From positions 46,500,001 to 46,564,000 of the forward strand of contig OX419760.1 in assembly GCA_948567375.1 (NCBI GenBank): a stretch of DNA of 64,000 nucleotides. Direction: 5' to 3'. Numbering within the stretch: the first letter of the stretch is position 1; the number at the start of each line of letters is the position of its first letter. The DNA comes from Lunularia cruciata. Lineage: Eukaryota; Streptophyta; Marchantiopsida; Lunulariales; Lunulariaceae. Shown piece by piece: positions 12,039 to 24,944 of the stretch. Under the pieces are notes generated by a model. The model searched no databases. It saw only the letters and a program-made list of their open reading frames with translations, and was not told where the DNA came from. The translations under genes and the position numbers were made by a program.

Positions 12039-12569
12039 TGTGGTGCCCACATTTTTATTTTATTTTTTTTTGTAGTGTTTTGAGGAAGAAGTGAGTAAGA
12101 AAGCTGAATTACAAAGAAAAGAATGGACGGGAGTGTCTTTGGAGTAAAACCCAAAAAAATTGACTTCGGGTCGGAAAATGGAAGTACTTGGAAGGGAGTA
12201 TGAAGACACAAGTCCAAAGACAATCATCCTTGGATTGGGCAGCAGAGGCCGATACAAAGACAGTCTAACAACCTCTCTACATGGCAAGAAAGTACACTTC
12301 AAGAAACAATGGAGCCAAAAGAAGCATGTCTTGATAGTGACAGGACATTGACACATAGAAGAAGGGGGAGTCAATTTTGAAATTGGCTGAAGAATGATTG
12401 CACTTTGGAGTAATATAAAATTGCAATTGTGCGGGGGAAAATTGAATATGTCAAGTAGATATCCTGTTCCTCTGAGTAGTTGTCATGTAGTGATGCATGT
12501 CAAGAAGCCAATTGAGAGTGAAATTTTCCAAAATCTAGAAGGGGTGAGAGTGTAGTAAGGATCAAAATC

Positions 12570-15552
12570 TTGAATAGACTTTGTATTACCTTTTTAGCAT
12601 GGAACTGGAATTTTAGTTTCCCAAGAGTCATGGCAGAGATAGCTACCAGTAATTGTGAGGATGGTCCTAAAATCAAGGGAAAGAGAGGAAATCCGGCTCG
12701 ATGGATTGAGTTAGATTGGAGGCTAGTGTTGGGAAAAGAAGCAAGAAGCCAACAGGGATCACCTTCTATTGGAAGTGTGAGGCTGCAGAAGAGACTACGG
12801 AAATTTGCAATTCCTTATTTGCTCCGCATACAACTAATGGTTACAAAGTGGAGTCCTATTGAGACCTGATTAAGTGGAGCATTGTAAAAGCAATAATAGT
12901 GATGTTCAAACCCAAATGAACAACATATGTGAACATGCAATAGTAGGTATTCTTCCACCATATGTTTGCAAGAGTGAAGGTGAATTCAGCAAAGTGTATC
13001 CACCAATGAATGAGGCAAATGGTCATTTATTGGAGAACAAATTTGCCTCTACACTATTTTGTACCATTTGTAGCGCATTTCTACTTTGGATTAAATTTGT
13101 TGACAATGGATGAGAGGCGTCACATGGTGTCACACTTTCATCCGGATTTAAGATGAAAAGCGGATAAAGAAGAATAACACTAAATGATGCACCTATGAGC
13201 TAGTGATGATCATTTCTTTAAAATGGGACAACAAGAGATGGAAGAAGTTATAAGTTTGAAGAAGAAGAAGTGGACTCAACCCAAAGAAGCAGTGTTACTT
13301 CTAGCCCCAAGGAAGATCCGAGGACTCACGGTGCGGGGTAAGGTGGTGGTAAAAGAAGAACCTTTGGAGACAGAGACTGAAGGGGAGACAGAGTCTAGAG
13401 GAGAGGACTCAAAAGAAGAGGAACTTACATTACAAAGTGGGGAATTGGGAAGTGAGACTGAAGGTGAAGATGAAGTTCAGCAAGCGGCTGAAGCAAAAGA
13501 AGATGAAGATTTTCATGTGACCATTGACGGTATGGAGAGAAATGATAATCCTTGTGTAGCACTGGTCGTGGAAGAGAAGGAGTACCCTACGGGCCCAAGT
13601 TCAATGGGTAAGGAAGAGGGAAGCTCGGAAGAAGTATTGCTGAAGTATGAAGATCAAGACTTTGGAAGAAGGAGCTAGTGGAAGAAGCGAAGTACAAAGA
13701 TGTGGCCAAAGATGAAGAAACCTTGGGAGGAATACAATATTTGGCACAGGTTGTAACTCCACTGTTGGAGGTGTTGAAAGAGCAACAGAAGGTAATTCCG
13801 CAGTCTGGGATGAAGGTAAGGAACAAGTTGCAGGTGGTGAAGTATCTACTGGCTGAAGTGAAGGGACTGCAAGAAAAAATAACCCAAAGAGATGATGAAG
13901 TTGAAGAGCTTTGGGTGGATACAATCTTGAAGAAGAAGACTTTTGAGAAGTTGCAAGAGAGTTTTGAGTCAAGAGAAAGAGAAATGCAACGTCAAGCCAA
14001 AGAGTTGAAGGAGCAGACAATGTTGCCGACCAAGATGAAAGAAGAGGTCACTGACGTGTGCATCAAGAGTATCCATGTGAAAGCAATGGCAGTAGTGATG
14101 GAGCAGGAGTTAGACAGCTTGTGGAAGAGTGCAGCCGAGAAGGATCAAGCATGGCAAAAAGAAAGGCGATCCGACATCAAGAAGAAGAAAGGTTGAAAGA
14201 GTTGGTACGAAGTGCTGAGTTGCAAAGTTCTCAGTATGTGGAGGAGAAGAAGATGCTTGCTGCTGAGTACAAAGATGAGTTGAGGATGTATCAAGAGGAG
14301 TTGAAGGTAGAGCAATCTTGAGGGTATACATCAGAGTCAATAGGAGAAGTTGTGGGAAAATTGAGAGCTATGTTGTGCATTGAGGAGGAAGGAAGATTGG
14401 AAGAAGCAAGACTACATGAGTAAAAGTTGCTTGTGCATGAAAGTCAGAAGAGGAGAGCCAAGGATGTTGATATGAACACTCTACTAATCTGATTGAGGAA
14501 GCAAGTTGATAGAAAGATGTTGGAGGTAGGAGACAACGTTAGTCTCAGATTAGATTTAGTGAATTCAAAGTTAGAAAGAATTAGGAGTAGTGTGAAGGAG
14601 GAGAAGAAGTCCTATGAGCCGGCTTGTCTCTCACTTAGGATGAACCTCTGATGGCTAGTATGGTAGCGCACCATGGACTAAGAAGGCAAGGAACCCCAAC
14701 TCTATCATACTCCTCAAAGGCTAACACTCCAAGACTCAAGACATTGCTCACTAGAGAACTCAATGAGAGAGAGATAGTTGCAAATGAAAAGATGATGAGT
14801 ACTTCCTCACCCCTTGTTTATATACTTGTGAAATAATTACATACCAAAGTTAGTAATTAGTGGAGTAACTCAAGTTACTAAGCTAAAAGTCAAGTAAAGT
14901 CAAAAAGTAGAAAGGAATATCCATTCACATGGGCATATTCCCCTAAGCATGTGATCTTATCTTGACCCAACCACTAAGTCAAGGATTCCTTCACATGGGC
15001 TATCCTTTGACTATAGAAGAATCCAAAACAAAAAGGCTTGCGGGCCCAAGAGTTCTCAACTCTTTCCTCAAAGCCAAACACCTAAGAATAATACCAAGTC
15101 AACACACTAGAATCCAAAATAGTGGTGCTCATTTTTTCTACTTCCTCTAAAGTAAGGTCCCCTCTATCTTAGCTATGACTAAATTTAGCTAATCATGACT
15201 AATGTAGAACCATCCTTTATCTCTATATAAATAATATCTCTCAAGTACTTGTAATACCAAGCTAAATATCACAATACCACACATGCAAAAATGGGTGTTA
15301 CAGTCCAATGTTGCAAAAGTAGGAATTCAGGTGTCTTTGAACTTGCCATTTGAGACATTAGAGAAGAGTGGGTTAGGAGATAAAGAGATAGAAGGGTTAC
15401 CCATGACCTCAATTGTAGTTCCTAGTGAAGAAGTAGTAGAAATATTGAAGGATTTGGTAGAATTTGATATACCCAAAGAAGGAAAAGTGATAGGAAGATC
15501 ATCGGGTTTGGAAGCCGATGAAGTGATTGACATTGGATCAGAGCAGAAGTAG
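12570..15552 (+). pseudogene. Degenerate LTR-encoded ORF (element L)
   Basis: Diverged copy of the LTR ORF of element G. Its N-terminal part (12570-12840) shares the FLAWNWN and KGKRGNPA blocks. A middle acidic section (13223-13680) and a coiled-coil section (13678-14321) follow in different frames. After the inserted LTR M, the C-terminal end (15303-15552) has the GIQVSL...LEKSG block. Several frameshifts separate the parts. It shows that the ORF is an old, regular part of the family-2 LTR. Confidence 0.8.
14613..15302 (-). mobile_element. Element M: family-1 solo LTR (690 bp)
   Basis: Plus-strand ends TATGAGCCGG and GGGTGTTACA, with GTCC directly before (14609-14612) and after (15303-15306): a perfect 4-bp target-site duplication. 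The LTR ORF of element L continues on both sides. It carries the 13-bp segment (near 14943) that is absent from the LTRs of A and B. Confidence 0.93.
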
Positions 15553-16350
15553 TTTTGAGATCTGAAGAGACAAATATGAAGAGGTGGTGTGTCATTTTGG
15601 ATCTACAGGTAGGAAGAGTTGTTAGGAAGCGGTACATGAGGAAGATAATTGTCAATTGGTTTACTTTTTAAGGGGAGCATTTGCAATGATGTGTTGTTTA
15701 GTATTCATATATCTGAAGATAAATAAAGCAAAGTGCTTATTTTAGTGCTTGTTGCTTGAGCTTGATTCCAAGTATCAACATTGTTTTTGTGTTTGTGTTT
15801 GAGAGTGTGTGGAGAACTTCAAAGTTCAAATCAATGCGCTTGTTGGATGTTGGATTCCGCAACCATGATCTTCATTTTGTGTGTTTGATCTTGAGTGAAG
15901 TGCAATCGGAGCAATGCCTTGACAGATCTGAGAGGAATTGTAGTGTTGGTAGTATTTTGCATTTGTGAGTGCAGAGTAGTGTTGGTGTGAAGCAATTTTG
16001 ATTGAGGAAGCTGTGCCTTCAATGGACGGGTGGAACACAATTCTAAGGTAAAGTCATTTTGTAGTGAAGTGCCGTCTTTGGGAGAATTTGAATCATCACA
16101 ATCAAGGTTTGTTTGGACAAAATTTGCTATGTTGTGATTATGGATGTTTGAATTTGTGACAAGTTGCCAAGATTGTGAGCTTGTTACTCTCTTCTGGGTG
16201 TAGTTTCTACTTGAGAGATTAAAGAAGAACTCAAGAAGAACTACATTGTTATTGTTTGCTTTGTATTTGACCAATTCTGAATCATATCTTTGCGTGAACA
16301 AACTTTATTTACCTGATTACCGCAAAAGTGATATTTGTCAAGTTGTTACA

Positions 16351-16805
16351 AAAAAGACTTGAGAACTCTTGGGCCCACAAGCCTTTTTGTTTTGGATTCT
16401 TTTATAGTCCAAGGATAGCCCATGTGAAGGAAACCTTGACTTAATGGTTGGGTCAAGATTGGATCACATGCTTAGTAGAATATGCCAATGCGGATGGAGA
16501 TTCCTTTATACTTTTTGACTTTACTTGACTTTTAGCCAAGTAACTTGAGTTACTCCACTAATTACTAACTTTGGTGCATAACTATTTTACAAGTATATAA
16601 ACTAGGGGTAAGGAGGTACTCATCATCCTTTCATTTGCAACTATCTCTCTCTCATTGAGTTCTCTAGTGAGCAATGTCTTGAGTCTTGGAGTGTTAGCTT
16701 TGGAGGAGTATGATGGCGTTGGGGTTCCTTGCCTTCTTAGTCCATGGTGTGCTACCATAATAGCCATCAGAGGTTCATCTTGAGTGAGAGATAGGCCGGC
16801 TCACA
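16351..16805 (+). repeat. 3' LTR of element D, second part
   Basis: Resumes the family-1 LTR at the GAAAG/GTTGAGAACTC position and runs to the terminal GGCTCACA. It contains the LTR TATA-like TATATAAAC region near 16594. Confidence 0.9.
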
Positions 16806-17470
16806 GATCAGGATGGAAGTGAGATACAACCTTCTTCTTCTCATTGCTACTCAACAAATTCAACCCGAGCTAAAAATGCACTGCAAAAGGAATGAAATAA
16901 TGCAGTGGTGTCAAACTCCTCCAATTTAGCACCATTTTCCACATGCTCTGATAGAAACACTTTGCCCAATTGATCGTCTCTCCTGCAAACATTTTATGGA
17001 AGAACACCGCCTGCTGCCTTGTAATGTAGGTGGTGTGCTTAGATTTAAAAAAGCCATCATTGCACCTATGATACTTCTCCACAATAGGTCTCAATAAGTC
17101 TCTACCTTCTACCCATTCTTCATAGGCTTTGAGGTGAACAAATTTCTTATTCATGGGTTTCTTTTGCAACTTCTCCTTTCCCCAAGAACATAGCCCCATG
17201 CTCTTCCCTACTCTCTCTGCCTAACACCAATCTCCAATCCAACTTTGTCCATCAAGCCGGATTGCCTCTCTTCCCTACCATTGCTAGCCCATCTACACAC
17301 TTACTGGTTGTGATCTCTACCATGAAATTAGGAAAGCTCAGGTTCCAATTCCATGAAAGGAAAGTAATACAAAGTTTACCAAGAACTTTGATGCAAGCCA
17401 TCATGTCTAATCACCTAATCATTGGGTTCCTCACTACCAATGTAGAGCACTTCTTGATTTCTTTCATTCT
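16806..17470 (-). pseudogene. Partial LTR-encoded ORF (element I)
   Basis: Corresponds to the N-terminal 220 or so codons of the LTR ORF in element G. The clearest block is 16870-17199, with the conserved AVFFHKMFAGETINWAKCF segment. Frames are broken, and the rest of the ORF is cut off where element D begins. Confidence 0.7.
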
Positions 17471-18054
17471 ACTCTCCTTTGTGATATGCTTCTACAAGAC
17501 AATTCTCACATCCCCTGGGCGTACAACTCTAAATCCCTCTGAATTCACCAAAACTTCACTCACTACCACTCTTCTTCCTTGGTCTCCCTCAAGACAAATT
17601 TGCAAAGGCAAAGGAAATTCACTTGTCATCTGTCTTCTTGATTCAAAACTTGACTTATAGTATGATGTTTCTCAATCATTCTTTGAATGCTTGTCTATCA
17701 AGAAATCACACCTTCTGCCTGCACTTCTCCTATCACTATCAATTTCTCCTACTTGTGCCTTAGCCATTTTTGAGCAGTACAATCTTGAATTTCCAACCCC
17801 AAAGGAAATTTGTTACATTGTCTTTGCATCGGGTTGATCACCCCGAGGCAAAGTATCCTTACTTCAGGTTGAACTCTGACAGATCAGATTCAAGTTTTGA
17901 CAATTACTGACCCGATATGACTTACGTCTAATTGATACAAAAATGTGAATTGTCTTCTTTCTTCCATCCTTCACACTCAATTCCCCTTCAACTGCACACT
18001 TCTTCCCTGAAAACCCCTTAAACTACTCAAAACAAAAAATGTGGGTATAGGGTA

Positions 18055-18645
18055 CCCCCTCCCTCAAATGTGAGCATCTCCGCAAACATAGACCTTAGGT
18101 GCTTTATATAAATCTGGGTCCATGGTCCAATATTTCCAAAGTCTCCACCCATTTACTCAAGTGGCAAATGGTTGCCCTTCCATATCAGCAAGCTGAATGG
18201 GTCCATTATCATAAATGTGGGTCACACAATATGGTCCCATCCATCGTAGGTGCAACTTGCCTGGAAAAAATATTTGGCAATTCTTGTACAACAATACCAA
18301 ATTGCCCTCCCAAACAAACATAGGCTTAATGCGCTTATCATGCCTGAATTTTTGCTGCTCTTGTACTTCCTTCATGGTTTGCATTGCATCATCTCTTTCC
18401 TCTATCAACCCCATAAGTTGGTGAATTTGAAGTGCTTGACTCTCTTCTTCCATCAAACATTCTTCACACAAAATCCAATAATTTGGCACTTCAAATTCAA
18501 TTTGCAGTATAGGATGCAATCCATATGTTAAGAAGTATGGAGTTTGCTTGGTTGTAATCTTTTTGTCATGCGGTATGCCCATAATGTGGTAGGTAACTTT
18601 GTATCCCAGTAGTATGCATAATTGATAGTCACCTTACTAAGTATT
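18055..18645 (-). pseudogene. pol: Integrase C-terminal fragment (element I)
   Basis: The segment 18157-18582 is open and matches the last 140 or so residues of the family-2 integrase (TKQTPYFLTYGLHPI, then DKRIKP and LHLRWMGPY). It ends close to the polypurine tract, as in element G. No catalytic core is present. Confidence 0.85.
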
Positions 18646-20139
18646 TTTACCTTGAAGGAATTACATGAAGAGAGAATTGTCAAGGGGAAGGGTTTTGACT
18701 GAACAGCTTTGGGAGGAAGGCTTTTGCAAGAAAAAAGAAATAATTGAAGAACAATTGGCAGGACAAATCAATGAAAGATGAATAGTGCAAAGCATAGAGA
18801 GTTTTTTTTTTTTTTAAGATAGAACAAAGAATGAGTATAATGTCTGGACAGTAAGGGGAAAATCAAGAGGTCCACAAGAATTTGCAGGTCAGAGTATCAT
18901 CAAAGAAAATTAGGAAAAGAGGAGAGGTCTTTGTGTATTACCAGGCCATAAGCAAAAAATCTCAAAGGAGAGTTTGATGGATAGGAGGGATCTTGAGAGA
19001 TTTTTGTGACAAGACAGAAGGGAGAACAAAAAGAAGAATCTCAAAGGAGAGTTGCCAGATATAGAAGTCTTGGAGGAATTTTTTAAGAGGAGATTTAGCT
19101 GCAAGGAAGAACTCTTGAGAGGAGAAGGCTGGATAGGGAGAGAGAAGGAGAGGAAATTTGCAAAAGGAAAATCTGCCTAGACAAAGAGGTAAGAAAAGAG
19201 AGGAATTTCTAAAGGAAAGGGACTTTGGCCCGGATAGACAGAAACAGAGAGGAGAAGTTCAAAGGAGATAGGCTTGGTTCAGACAGAGAAAGAGAGAGAG
19301 GGGTTTGCTTTGGACTATGACAGGACAGAGAGAAAAGGAAAGAACTCAAAGGAGGAATAGAACTGGGTCTGGACAGCAGCAGAAGAATTTTTGAAATAAC
19401 ACTTTGGATAGGATGGAGGAGGAACCATCGAAGGATAGACAAGATTGCCGCAGCAAGAGAATTCTTGAAGTAGTACTTTGGCAAAATAGAGAGTTTTGTG
19501 TTGTGAATTATTGTTGGAACTTAGCTATGTTTGGTTTTTTTCCTTCTTTTTCATGCTTAAGCAGTTGTAGAAGCTCAGGTGTGGTCATTGTATGATTTGG
19601 AACTATTTGGCTTTTCCGAAGGTGTGTTTATAAATTGCAAGACCTGTCATTGTGATGAATGCTTTGTGGTCATTGGTGAGTGAATTTTCCCATTCTATAT
19701 CGTGAAGAGTGTCAAGGGAAGAGAACTCCATTTTTGGAGCTTCTAGTCCAACATATGCAAATGGATCAAGTCATTGATCAAGTTGCACAGATTGAGTCCT
19801 ACTTCATGATTTGTGGCCAATTCTGCAAACCCCACCACACCCAGTTCTACAAACCCTACCAGACCAAAAAAATGCTAAACCCAATAATAACAGACCATGA
19901 ATAGTAGCTAGTGATACGTGAACGACAACACTAATCCAAGAATCTCAACACAAATAGCCATTGAGAAGAGTCTACTTCCATGAGCAACCTCAAGCAAGTT
20001 GCTCCAACAAAAGGCTACCACCATCAGATCAAAGAGTAGAGCCAACGTTGGACTACGAGAAAGCTTCCAAGTCAATAAAATATAGGGCAGCCTAAGCACA
20101 AGCAGCTAGGTGCCCGGTGCATTCTAGAGACCATACAAT
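18646..20139. other. Unassigned, purine-rich DNA between elements I and J
   Basis: From 18660 to about 19470 the plus strand is very rich in G and A, with imperfect repeats of a CTCAAAGGAGAGTT-like unit (18961, 19040, and weaker near 19258 and 19345). A poly-T run lies near 18803. From 19680 to 20139 the composition returns to normal and nothing is recognised. It could be the leader or LTR of another retroelement. Confidence 0.45.
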
Positions 20140-21169
20140 CCCTGTGACACCGCCTCTCTTGCAAACATCTAGTGAAAGTACATTGCATGCTACATCATTA
20201 CATAGGTGGTTCAATCTAGCTTAAACATGGCCATCATTGTGCTAACAATCCCTCTTTGTATTGGGTCTTTATAACTATTCACCTTGTTTCCATTTTTGGT
20301 GCAAGGTCTACTAAAGGTCACCTTGGCAATTTCTTTTGAAGAATCACACTTTGAATAGAAGGTGACTCATACTACTTCTCCCACTTCTCTCTCCAAGACT
20401 AATCTCCAATCCAACTTAGTCTATCAAACCCCTTTTTCTCTCTTCCCTTTTGTCTTGGGATAGTCTTTGCAATTGTTGGTAGCAATTTTTGCCATGAACC
20501 TTGGAAATCTCAAATTCCCATTCTATGCCAAAAAGATGATGCAAAGTCTGTTCAAGACTTTGATCCTTGCCACTACATCTAATTGAAAAATTGCAAGACC
20601 CATCATTGCATTATGCTTACTTCTCTTTGGGGCCATTGTGTGCTTTCTCATTCTTAGTCTTTGAAAGATCAATCCATCCCTAAAACTCAAGATTCTAACT
20701 CCTTTGGGACAACTTTTGACATGCATGGGATATTGTCGTGACATTTCAGAATTTCCTTGACAAATTTTCAATCTTATAGTCTTTCTTGATTGGTCATTCT
20801 TCAATCAATCTTCCATTGAAATGCTAATTTTGCATATCTATTTTTTGTCACTCTCAATGTCATCTTGATCCCAAGGTAGTCACTTTCTTTACCCATACTT
20901 ACTTGATTTGCTAGACCCAAGGAAAAGTTATTATAGGTCCTTTTGTTATAGGATTGGGTTGTACATCCTGATACAAAGTCCTTTGTCTTTAGACCCATAC
21001 TTCCATTTGTTTGACATGAGTCCTTTGGACCCTAACCCAAGGTCGACTTTGGGTCTATGCCAAACATACAATTCTTCTTGTTTCTTCCCCATTTAGCCTT
21101 CTTTTGGCTTTAACAACGCACTTCTTCTTTAAAACTCATCAAAAATAAAAATAAAATGTGGGTCCCACA
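20140..21169 (-). repeat. Partial 3' LTR of element J with LTR-ORF remnant
   Basis: Aligns with the LTR of G from the middle of the N-terminal ORF domain to the LTR start (TGTGGGACCCACATTTT on the minus strand). The ORF part is unreadable, but blocks such as FLAWN (near 20525) persist. The left end is lost in unassigned DNA. Confidence 0.8.
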
Positions 21170-23775
21170 TACCCCCTCCCTCAAATGTGAGCATCCCCAT
21201 GAACACTAGCATTGTCTTCTTTATATAAGTCTGAGTCCATGGTCCAATATTTTCTAACTCTCCACCCGTCACTCGAGTGGAAAATGGATTGCCTCCTGGT
21301 CTGCAAGTTGGATAGAGCTATTATCATAGATGTGCATTGCCTGTTATGGCTCCATCAACCATAAGTACAACTTGCCTAGAAAAATTATTCAGTGATTATC
21401 ATATAACAACACCAAGTCTCCTTCTCAACTAGCAATATGGTTTATGTGCTTATCATGCCTAACTTTCTGCTAATCTTGTTTTTCCTTTGTGGTTTTCATC
21501 ACATCATCTTGTTTCTCTTCTTACCACATCAGTTGATAGATCCAAAGATCTTGAATTTCCTCCTCTGACAATCATTCCTCACAAAGGCTTTGATAGGACA
21601 GTACTTCAAATTTGTAGTATGAGATGCAATTTGTATGTCAAGAAATATGGAGTTTGTTTTGTTAATATCGTTTTGATGGTTCTATATACCCACAAAGCTA
21701 TAGGTGACTTTGTGTCCCAATTGTAGGCATAGTTGACAATCACTTTATTCAAAATCTTGCACAATCCATTCACTTTCTTAATTAATTTGTTGGGCCTTTG
21801 GGTTGTAAGGTATTGTCTTCTAATTTAGAAGTACTTGGTTACTACTTCCACAAGTGGATTCAAAAATTGAGTTGCTTGATCATTGACCAATTCTAGAGGA
21901 CATCCGTAACATGAAATGATGTTTTGGAAGAAAAATTTTGCAACTTTTTCTACATCATCTCTCGGAGCTGCCTTAGCTCCAACCATCTTGGTAGCATAAG
22001 TTGTGCAAACCAAGATGTATCTCTTCCTTGTGAATCAGATCATTGGTTGAATTGGACCCACAAAATCAATTCCCTATTTCTCAAATGGGGGGCCAATGGA
22101 AAAATTGGTCTCAAAAGCCATTGGGAAGTAGCCGTTGGTATTTTTATTCTTTGACAAGCATCACAAATTTAATTATGGGCATGAGTATCCTTCAACATTG
22201 TAGGCCACCAATACCTTGATAAAAGAATTTCCTTTACGGTATTCTTTAGGGCAAAGTGTCCTCCTAATACTTTTGAGTGTAAGGAATCAATTATTTCTCC
22301 AATTTCATATGCCTCTAGGCATCTCCAAAGTACTTTGTCTTTGCCCATTTTAAGCAAAATGTTGTGTTTTAGCTAGTACAATCCCATTTCCTTGAGGAAG
22401 ATTGCCCTCTAGTCTGAGTCCAGTCCCTTAGGACAATGGCAAGTATGCTAATAGTGATCTTTGGCCACATAACTTGTACTTTGCATTGCCATCAAATGAT
22501 ATAGCTCTTTGTCAAGAGATCAATCATCAACTTCCAAGTCTTGGTCTTGAGTTTCTAACTTGGACAAGAAGTCCACATTTTGAATGCAAAGTTCTCTTCC
22601 TTACTTGTACAATGTATGTGAATTCTTGTAACAAAAAGATCCATCTTGCAATTCACCCTAAAAAATCTGCCTTCTTACCAAATGTTGCAAAGCGTAATGG
22701 TCCACATAAAAGACAAATCATATCCCAAAAAATAGTGGAAAAACTTCTTGCAAGCATACACCATTTTGAGTGCTTCTCTTTCAATTGTTAAATAATTCTT
22801 TTATGCAATTGAAAGCTATTGGTTGGCATAGTAAATTAGATAGTCTTTCTTCTTCTTGTCCTTCTGACTCAAGAGGACTCCAATTATCATGGACAAAGTG
22901 TCCACATACACATGGAAAGGGACATCCCAAGTTGGCACCTTCATAACTAATGCTTCAACCTATTTCTTCTTCAATAATTGGAAAGCTTCTTCTTGTTTGG
23001 CTTCCCACAAATAATCTTTGGACTTCATAAAAATCTTTGTTAGTGGTGCAAGAAGCACCACGTATTTGAAAGCATCTATAGTATCTGACATGTCTCAAGA
23101 AGGCCCTTAACTCCCAAATGTTTTGAGGGGATTCCAAAGCTAAGATCACATTCACCTTCTTGATATCAACTTCAATACCTCGGATTGAGACTTGATGCCC
23201 CAGAAGAATGCCTTCTTTCATTGCAAAGAAGCATTTCTTTGGGTGTAATGACAAGTTGGCAAAATAACACCTTTCAAAAGTTTGGCAAAGGTAGTCCAAA
23301 TGTACTTCTCTTTGACCAAACATACAAAAGTCATCTATAAACACTTCCACAAATTTTTGCAAAAAATCTGTAATAATTGCATTCATCATCCGTTAGAAAG
23401 TAGCGTGAGCATTATACAACCCAAATGGTATTTGATTGTAAGAAAATGTGCCCCAATTGGTAGTGCATGTGGTTTTATCCTTGTCTTCTTCTTGGATAGA
23501 TACTTGATTATAGCTTGAAAATCCATCAAGAAAACTATAGCCAAGATGATCAGCTACTTGGTCCAAAATTGTATCAATAAATGGTAAAGGATGATGATCC
23601 TTCCTTGTAATTGCATTCAACTTGTGGAAGTCTTGGTACACTCAAATCTTCCCAATCTTATTCTTTGGAACAATGACAATGGGAGAAACCCACTCATAGG
23701 TCAAGATTGGAAAAATTATCTTGGCCTCCAAGTACTTGTCAATTTCATCTTTTACCATGAGTGAGTACTTCAGGT
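21170..23775 (-). pseudogene. pol: Degenerate pol of element J: RT, RNase H, integrase
   Basis: Reading on the minus strand: RT with FLDGFSSYNQ and FIDDFCMFGQ (23641-22955), an RNase H region with many changes, the integrase zinc-binding region (22357-22169), and the integrase core with TTYATKMV and CYGCPLELVNDQ (22013-21825). Stops and frameshifts occur throughout. RT is cut near its N-terminus by solo LTR K. Confidence 0.88.
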
Positions 23776-24305
23776 TGTGACAACTCGGCAAGTATCAATT
23801 TTGTGGAAATCAATAAGTAAAGTTTGTTCCCATAGAAATATCAGAAATGGCAAAATATGAAGGAAAATAATAACCAGAAAATTCTTCTTGGTTGCATCTA
23901 TAATCTCTCAAGTAGAAACCACACCCAAAAAAGAGTAACAAGCACTCAACATCAATTCTTGTCATGAATCATAGTACTTCAAATCTTTCCAAACAAACGT
24001 TAATTATGATGATTCAATCCTTCCCAAAGAAGGCTACTTCACCACAAAATGACTTTGCCTTAGAATTGTGTTCCACCTCCCCACATAAGGCACAACTTTC
24101 TTGATCAAAGCTACTTTGCATCAATCCAATATTGTGATCACAAATGCAAAATACTACCAACACTACAATTTCTTATGGATCTATCAAGGCATGGCTTCAA
24201 TTGCTATCTTCTCAAGATCAAACATACAAAATGAAATCAAAATTGTGGAATCCAACATCCAACAAGCTCACTGACTTGCACTTCAAAATTCTCCAAAAAT
24301 CACAA

Positions 24306-24442
<137 letters not shown>

Positions 24443-24599
24443 AGATTGATACTTGGAATCAAGTTGAAATGTTGAGCATTGAGTTATAGCACTTTGATTT
24501 ACTCAACTTCAAAATTATAGTAATGAACAACAACATACTACAAATGCTTCCTTTAAATAGGCAGATCACTTGATAGTTATCTAACTAAAATACCATTTC

Positions 24600-24944
24600 C
24601 TAACAACTTTACCGACCTGCAATCTAAAATGACAAACCACTTCTTCATATCTGCCTCTTTAAATCTCAAAAGTATTACTAATTTGATCCTATGTCAACCT
24701 CAACTTTGGCTCCCAAACCCAATGTTCCTTCAAGTACTTCTTTATCTTTGGGTCTATCTAATACTACTACTTCTAGTTGGAACTGAAATTGGAACCATGG
24801 CTAATCCATCTACATTCTCATTTTCTAACCCACTCTCTCCTAATGTCTCAATCAACTCACCTAAAGACACTTGCACTCCTACCTCTACAACTTTGGACTC
24901 CATATTGACCTTCATCTCACTACAAAGTCTATCCAAGTTTGATC
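24600..24944 (-). pseudogene. C-terminal part of LTR-encoded ORF (element K)
   Basis: Matches the end of the LTR ORF; 24754-24936 is open and contains the GVQVSL...LGESGLENE block. Element C interrupts it at the GATC target site, and the ORF continues on the far side at 40567. Confidence 0.7.

Larger units (their letters stand above)
12039..16350 (+). mobile_element. Element L: family-2 solo LTR with internal ORF
   Basis: Starts TGTGGTGCCCACATTTTT and ends ...TTGTTACA, matching the LTR ends of complete element G. No internal region, primer site or pol is present between the ends, so it is a solo LTR of about 3.6 kb after subtracting nested LTR M. Flanks are GAAAG on the left and AAAAG on the right, which fits a 5-bp target duplication with one change. 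The flanking family-1 LTR sequence is continuous across it. Confidence 0.88.
9752..16805 (+). mobile_element. Element D: old, 5'-truncated family-1 element, split by solo LTR L
   Basis: Begins inside the RT/RNase H region (homologous to about 36325 of element B) and runs through integrase, PPT and a 3' LTR. The 3' LTR is cut at 12038 by family-2 solo LTR L and resumes at 16351-16356. The LTR ends in GGCTCACA at 16805 and abuts family-2 LTR sequence (element I). Many substitutions, stops and indels show that it is the oldest family-1 copy here. Confidence 0.88.
16806..18645 (-). mobile_element. Element I: family-2 fragment (half LTR plus integrase end)
   Basis: Minus-strand family-2 sequence: the 5' half of a 3' LTR (16806-about 18051), polypurine tract (TACCCCCTCCCTC, from 18053), then the integrase C-terminus to about 18645, where homology ends. 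Element D abuts it on the left; the other LTR half is not found in the window. Confidence 0.85.

Noticed and set aside
19209-19484. A 91-codon hydrophobic, Ser/Leu-rich minus-strand ORF
   Set aside because: It arises from the purine-rich strand bias of this stretch; no homologous domain or conserved copy is seen.
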